This document shows positions 6,280 through 8,160 of a DNA stretch of 8,160 nt, piece after piece. The notes below the pieces were generated by a model. That model worked only from the letters and a program-made list of their open reading frames with translations. It ran no database searches and was not told where the DNA came from. Source of the stretch: Patescibacteria group bacterium (lineage in GTDB: Bacteria > Patescibacteriota > Gracilibacteria > UBA1369). Location: contig JAHJEW010000006.1 of NCBI GenBank assembly GCA_018825335.1, positions 1-8,160 on the forward strand, written 5' to 3'. The position numbers and the translations under genes are program-made. Every line of letters starts with the position of its first letter. Position 1 is the first letter of the stretch.

Positions 6280-7497
6280 CTACTTATCATCTTCCTCGTA
6301 ACTATATAGCTTCGCTATATCTAGCTGAAGATAATTCACTTCTTCATCATAGTTAAGATTTTCCAATAGGGGTCTAAAGGCATCGTTGGTTATTGGGCCA
6401 TAGGTGCTGTCCATGCCTTTGTAATCAAGGTATCCGCCCCTGGCCAACATTTCCTGAAGTTTTTTAATGTCTGGATTGGTCTTTTTTCGTTCTAAATATT
6501 TATAATCGCATGCCGCGTAGATTGCCGTTCGCATGACTGCTTTAAAGTTTGCGTATCCTGCAATCGTTAATGCGCGTGCGTTGTTTTCCTCCGCCTTTGT
6601 TCCTATTTTTTTAGATGGGTATTTCACAAAACCATATTCTTCCAAAAATTCCCCCAATTCCAGATCGTCTATCATGAAAGGTTTTTCGTCTTCAATTCTC
6701 TTTGCCATTTCTTGTGCTATATGCTCTTTCCTGTCGGCCAAATCTGCGAATTTCTTATATTGTGCGAGCAACCTTGCCCTTGGACTTTCTTTTTCTTTAT
6801 TTACCTCTTTATTATTGCTAAATTCTTCTATATCCGCGCTGGAAATTTCTTCCAGTGCTTTTTTCAAAGTTTCTAAAGAAGCAACCAATCCATCCTTTGC
6901 TGTGATTATTTGCATAGATTGTTGCGCGTCTATATTTACGTCGATTACTGGTATTGATACTTTTCCAATGCCATCCAGTGAAATACCAGTGAAATCCTGG
7001 ATTTTGCCTTTAATCCCCAACAGTCCATGTACGGCTTGGGATATTAGCCCGATCTTACCGCCGTTTAACCGCCCATTTTGCGCATCTATTTTTGCCATTG
7101 ATGAATATGCAACTCCACTATTTACCTTGAATCCGGTGCTTTTAACTTCATTGATTAATGATACTATTACCAGTATTTTCGCTCTGACTTTCTCCAATCT
7201 GGCTATTAAATTTCCGGGATGTAGCAATACTTCTTTTGCATTTGTGTTAAGGCTGGATTGAAGTTCGTCAAGTTCCCCATTCGATTCATCTATTTTTTTA
7301 AATAGTTCCCTGACTTTTATTGCCTGTGCAACTTCCGGGTCAAATAATGCCGTTATATTTTCCCTACACTGATACATGAGAGTTGTTGTTACGGCTCCGC
7401 CAAAAACAATCAGCAGGTCTCTTCTGGTTAGACCTTTTTTTTGTGGATTCTCCTGTTTTCCTTCCAAATCAGCGCTATTTCGAGGTGAGTTATTCAT
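6280..7497 (-). CDS. Second Tat-like-signal, helical surface protein with peptidoglycan-binding-like C-terminus
   Basis: The product has 405 residues with the same layout as the 1210-2499 product. A polar tail (1-20) precedes KK-G-L-T24-R-R-D-L-L-I30, a close match to the twin-arginine motif [ST]RRxFLK, then a short hydrophobic helix (28-42). Residues 55-270 are mostly helical with coiled-coil-like heptads (about 55-115 and 205-270), interrupted by a Gly/Ile/Val-rich part (120-195). The C-terminus has a degenerate repeat (about 277-322) and a clearer PG_binding_1-like unit (344-380): IKKLQEMLARGGY, then a D-x-x-YGPIT turn, then a closing helix. No catalytic residues are recognisable. I infer an exported or membrane-tethered wall-associated protein. 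Cys44 follows the helix but the context (LMYQC) is not a lipobox. The start context CAAAATATGAATAA matches that of the next gene. Confidence 0.75.
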   Translation of the reverse strand: MNNSPRNSADLEGKQENPQKKGLTRRDLLIVFGGAVTTTLMYQCRENITALFDPEVAQAIKVRELFKKIDESNGELDELQSSLNTNAKEVLLHPGNLIARLEKVRAKILVIVSLINEVKSTGFKVNSGVAYSSMAKIDAQNGRLNGGKIGLISQAVHGLLGIKGKIQDFTGISLDGIGKVSIPVIDVNIDAQQSMQIITAKDGLVASLETLKKALEEISSADIEEFSNNKEVNKEKESPRARLLAQYKKFADLADRKEHIAQEMAKRIEDEKPFMIDDLELGEFLEEYGFVKYPSKKIGTKAEENNARALTIAGYANFKAVMRTAIYAACDYKYLERKKTNPDIKKLQEMLARGGYLDYKGMDSTYGPITNDAFRPLLENLNYDEEVNYLQLDIAKLYSYEEDDK

Positions 7498-7525
7498 ATT
7501 TTGAATTTAGAGTTTAGGGTGGCAA

Positions 7526-7554
7526 ATATTATAATAGCTTTCTACTTTTATCAA
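7526..7554 (-). promoter_or_regulatory. Predicted promoter of the 6280-7497 gene
   Basis: On the minus strand, TTGATA (7549-7554) is followed after 17 bp by TAATAT (7526-7531); the overlapping perfect TATAAT (7528-7533) would give a 15-bp spacer. Transcription would start near 7519, about 22 nt before the ATG. The leader has no Shine-Dalgarno sequence. Confidence 0.5.
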
Positions 7555-7729
7555 TTTTCTTGGATCCATTGACTTCCTTTCGCGTTTAAAGCCTTAATGC
7601 TAATCCTGATGTATCTTTCCACTGGATATAATTAAGATGGATGAGTCAAATTTATCTTAGTTTGATGCTGTTGCAATTAAAATCACCGCAGTCTCAAGCT
7701 ACGGCTTAAAATGTTACATGGCTTTAAAA

Positions 7730-7981
7730 CTACTTATGAAAAAGTTTTGACGGCTTTATCTTCAGCACGGCAAACAGGTAAATGATTTCAAGGATTCCGA
7801 CGGTATTCACCACTAAAAGGATTGCAAACCACCATGATTGTCCGCGCCTTCCTGCATGCCATAGGGCCAGTCCCTTCCAGAATAATACCCAAATAACTAA
7901 TAAAGGTATAAATGGAAGAAGGGCATTAAGCAATTCAGGTGCTCCACTGTTACCGCAAAAAGTTGAAAATAGTTTTTCCAT
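7730..7981 (-). CDS. DUF5652-type small membrane protein
   Basis: The product has 83 residues and two hydrophobic helices, about 18-35 and 49-71. The loop between them and the second helix read W-K-G-L-ALWHAGRRGQSWWF, then N-T-V-G-ILEIIYLF. The order WKGxALWxAxRxxQxxWF and NTxGILEIxYLF is the hallmark, as I remember it, of DUF5652, a small membrane-protein family common in Candidate Phyla Radiation genomes with no known function. The positively charged loop HAGRRGQ suggests both termini face outward. No Shine-Dalgarno sequence precedes the ATG; TAAAAT lies 10 nt upstream and could be a -10 box with a very short leader, but no good -35 box accompanies it. An insertion-sequence end lies only about 47 bp upstream, so the gene's original control region may have been displaced. 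Confidence 0.8.
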   Translation of the reverse strand: MEKLFSTFCGNSGAPELLNALLPFIPLLVIWVLFWKGLALWHAGRRGQSWWFAILLVVNTVGILEIIYLFAVLKIKPSKLFHK

Positions 7982-8027
7982 TTGTATGATTTTAAGTATT
8001 TACTAGTTGATGTTGATGGATTGGTGA

Positions 8028-8160
8028 TGTGTACCCCATTCAGTGGACACTTTTGAAACCCTCAACCCTCGACCTGGGCTAAGAGATGATCCCTGTATTC
8101 AACAGGCGTCATCCTGTTTCTGGTCCACTGTTTTCTTTCGTGATTGTAGTATTGCATATA
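8028..8160 (-). mobile_element. One end of an IS3-family insertion sequence (continues beyond window)
   Basis: The end of the element is placed at the TG dinucleotide at 8028 (or 8030), followed by TGTACCCCATTCAGTGGACA, consistent with IS3-family ends, which begin TG and carry imperfect terminal repeats. About 34 bp further in, the transposase frame ends at 8062, the expected distance for a right-hand IS3 end. The other terminal repeat and the target duplication are outside the window, so the exact boundary is uncertain by a few bases. Confidence 0.7.
8062..8160 (-). CDS. C-terminus of IS3-family transposase (OrfB, integrase core)
   Basis: The last 32 codons plus a TGA stop (8062-8064) are visible. 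The residues include YMQYYNHERKQW, then RMTPVEYRDHL near the end. The pattern YNxxRxQ, a short gap and [ML][TS]PxE[YF]R closes the rve integrase-core domain of IS3-group transposases. The enzyme cuts and joins the element's ends using a DDE triad, which lies upstream of this fragment and is not visible, so whether the copy is intact cannot be judged. Transcription runs toward the DUF5652-type gene on the same strand. Confidence 0.85.
   Translation of the reverse strand, partial: YMQYYNHERKQWTRNRMTPVEYRDHLLAQVEG

Noticed and set aside
6533..7261. Plus-strand open frame of 242 codons
   Set aside because: It lies wholly opposite the 6280-7497 gene. Its Ser/Phe/Ile-rich composition is what the antisense of a Lys/Glu/Leu-rich helical protein produces, and it has no promoter or known motif.
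7366..7368. Cys44 after the hydrophobic helix of the 6280-7497 product as a lipoprotein site
   Set aside because: The four residues MYQC lack the small residues a lipobox needs at -1 and -3.
7694..7707. Possible terminator after the DUF5652-type gene (AAGC-TACG-GCTT)
   Set aside because: The stem is only 4 bp and has no T-run on the minus strand.
7555..7729. Possible RNA gene or small frame in the longest gene gap
   Set aside because: I found no tRNA cloverleaf, stable long hairpin or protein-like frame. A 6-bp inverted repeat (TAAGAT/ATCTTA) with a 15-nt loop is too weak to call.

Overview
The window looks like a bacterial chromosome of moderate to low G+C from an uncultivated lineage, most likely Candidate Phyla Radiation (Patescibacteria). 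This rests on three points: a small two-helix DUF5652-type membrane protein, a family I know mainly from those genomes; no Shine-Dalgarno sequence before any of the seven genes whose starts are visible; and several large proteins without an obvious family. Promoter-like sequences follow the ordinary TTGACA/TATAAT pattern, which argues against Bacteroidetes, another group with few Shine-Dalgarno sites. TGA appears as a stop and Trp is read from TGG in the codons I checked, so there is no sign of TGA recoding. The lineage call is an inference.

Layout. Positions 1-135 (minus) hold the 5' end of an unrecognised gene that runs off the window. It is divergent from a plus-strand gene (299-1171) for an anchored, probably surface-exposed protein. 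The shared 163-bp gap carries two opposed promoters whose -35 boxes lie in a 10-bp inverted repeat, plus a tandem duplication that copies the minus-strand -10 box. Everything from 1210 to 7981 is on the minus strand: a Tat-like-signal protein with C-terminal peptidoglycan-binding-like repeats (1210-2499); an MFS transporter (2614-3828); a 752-residue internally duplicated protein with an HExxH motif (3941-6199); a second Tat-like/peptidoglycan-binding-like protein (6280-7497); and the DUF5652-type protein (7730-7981). The right edge (about 8028-8160) is one end of an IS3-family insertion sequence with the C-terminus of its transposase. No gene-free stretch exceeds 300 bp. The longest, 7498-7729, holds only the promoter of the 6280-7497 gene and otherwise nothing I can identify.

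How the genes may work together. The two Tat-like/peptidoglycan-binding-like proteins share their whole architecture and flank the duplicated HExxH protein and the MFS gene. The 752-residue gene and the 6280-7497 gene are 80 bp apart and have nearly the same start context. All five non-MFS, non-DUF5652 proteins begin with similar acidic, Asn/Pro/Ser-rich tails. I infer a lineage-specific group of envelope proteins with an associated, possibly metal-dependent, cytoplasmic protein. I see no RNA genes, CRISPR array or phage genes.
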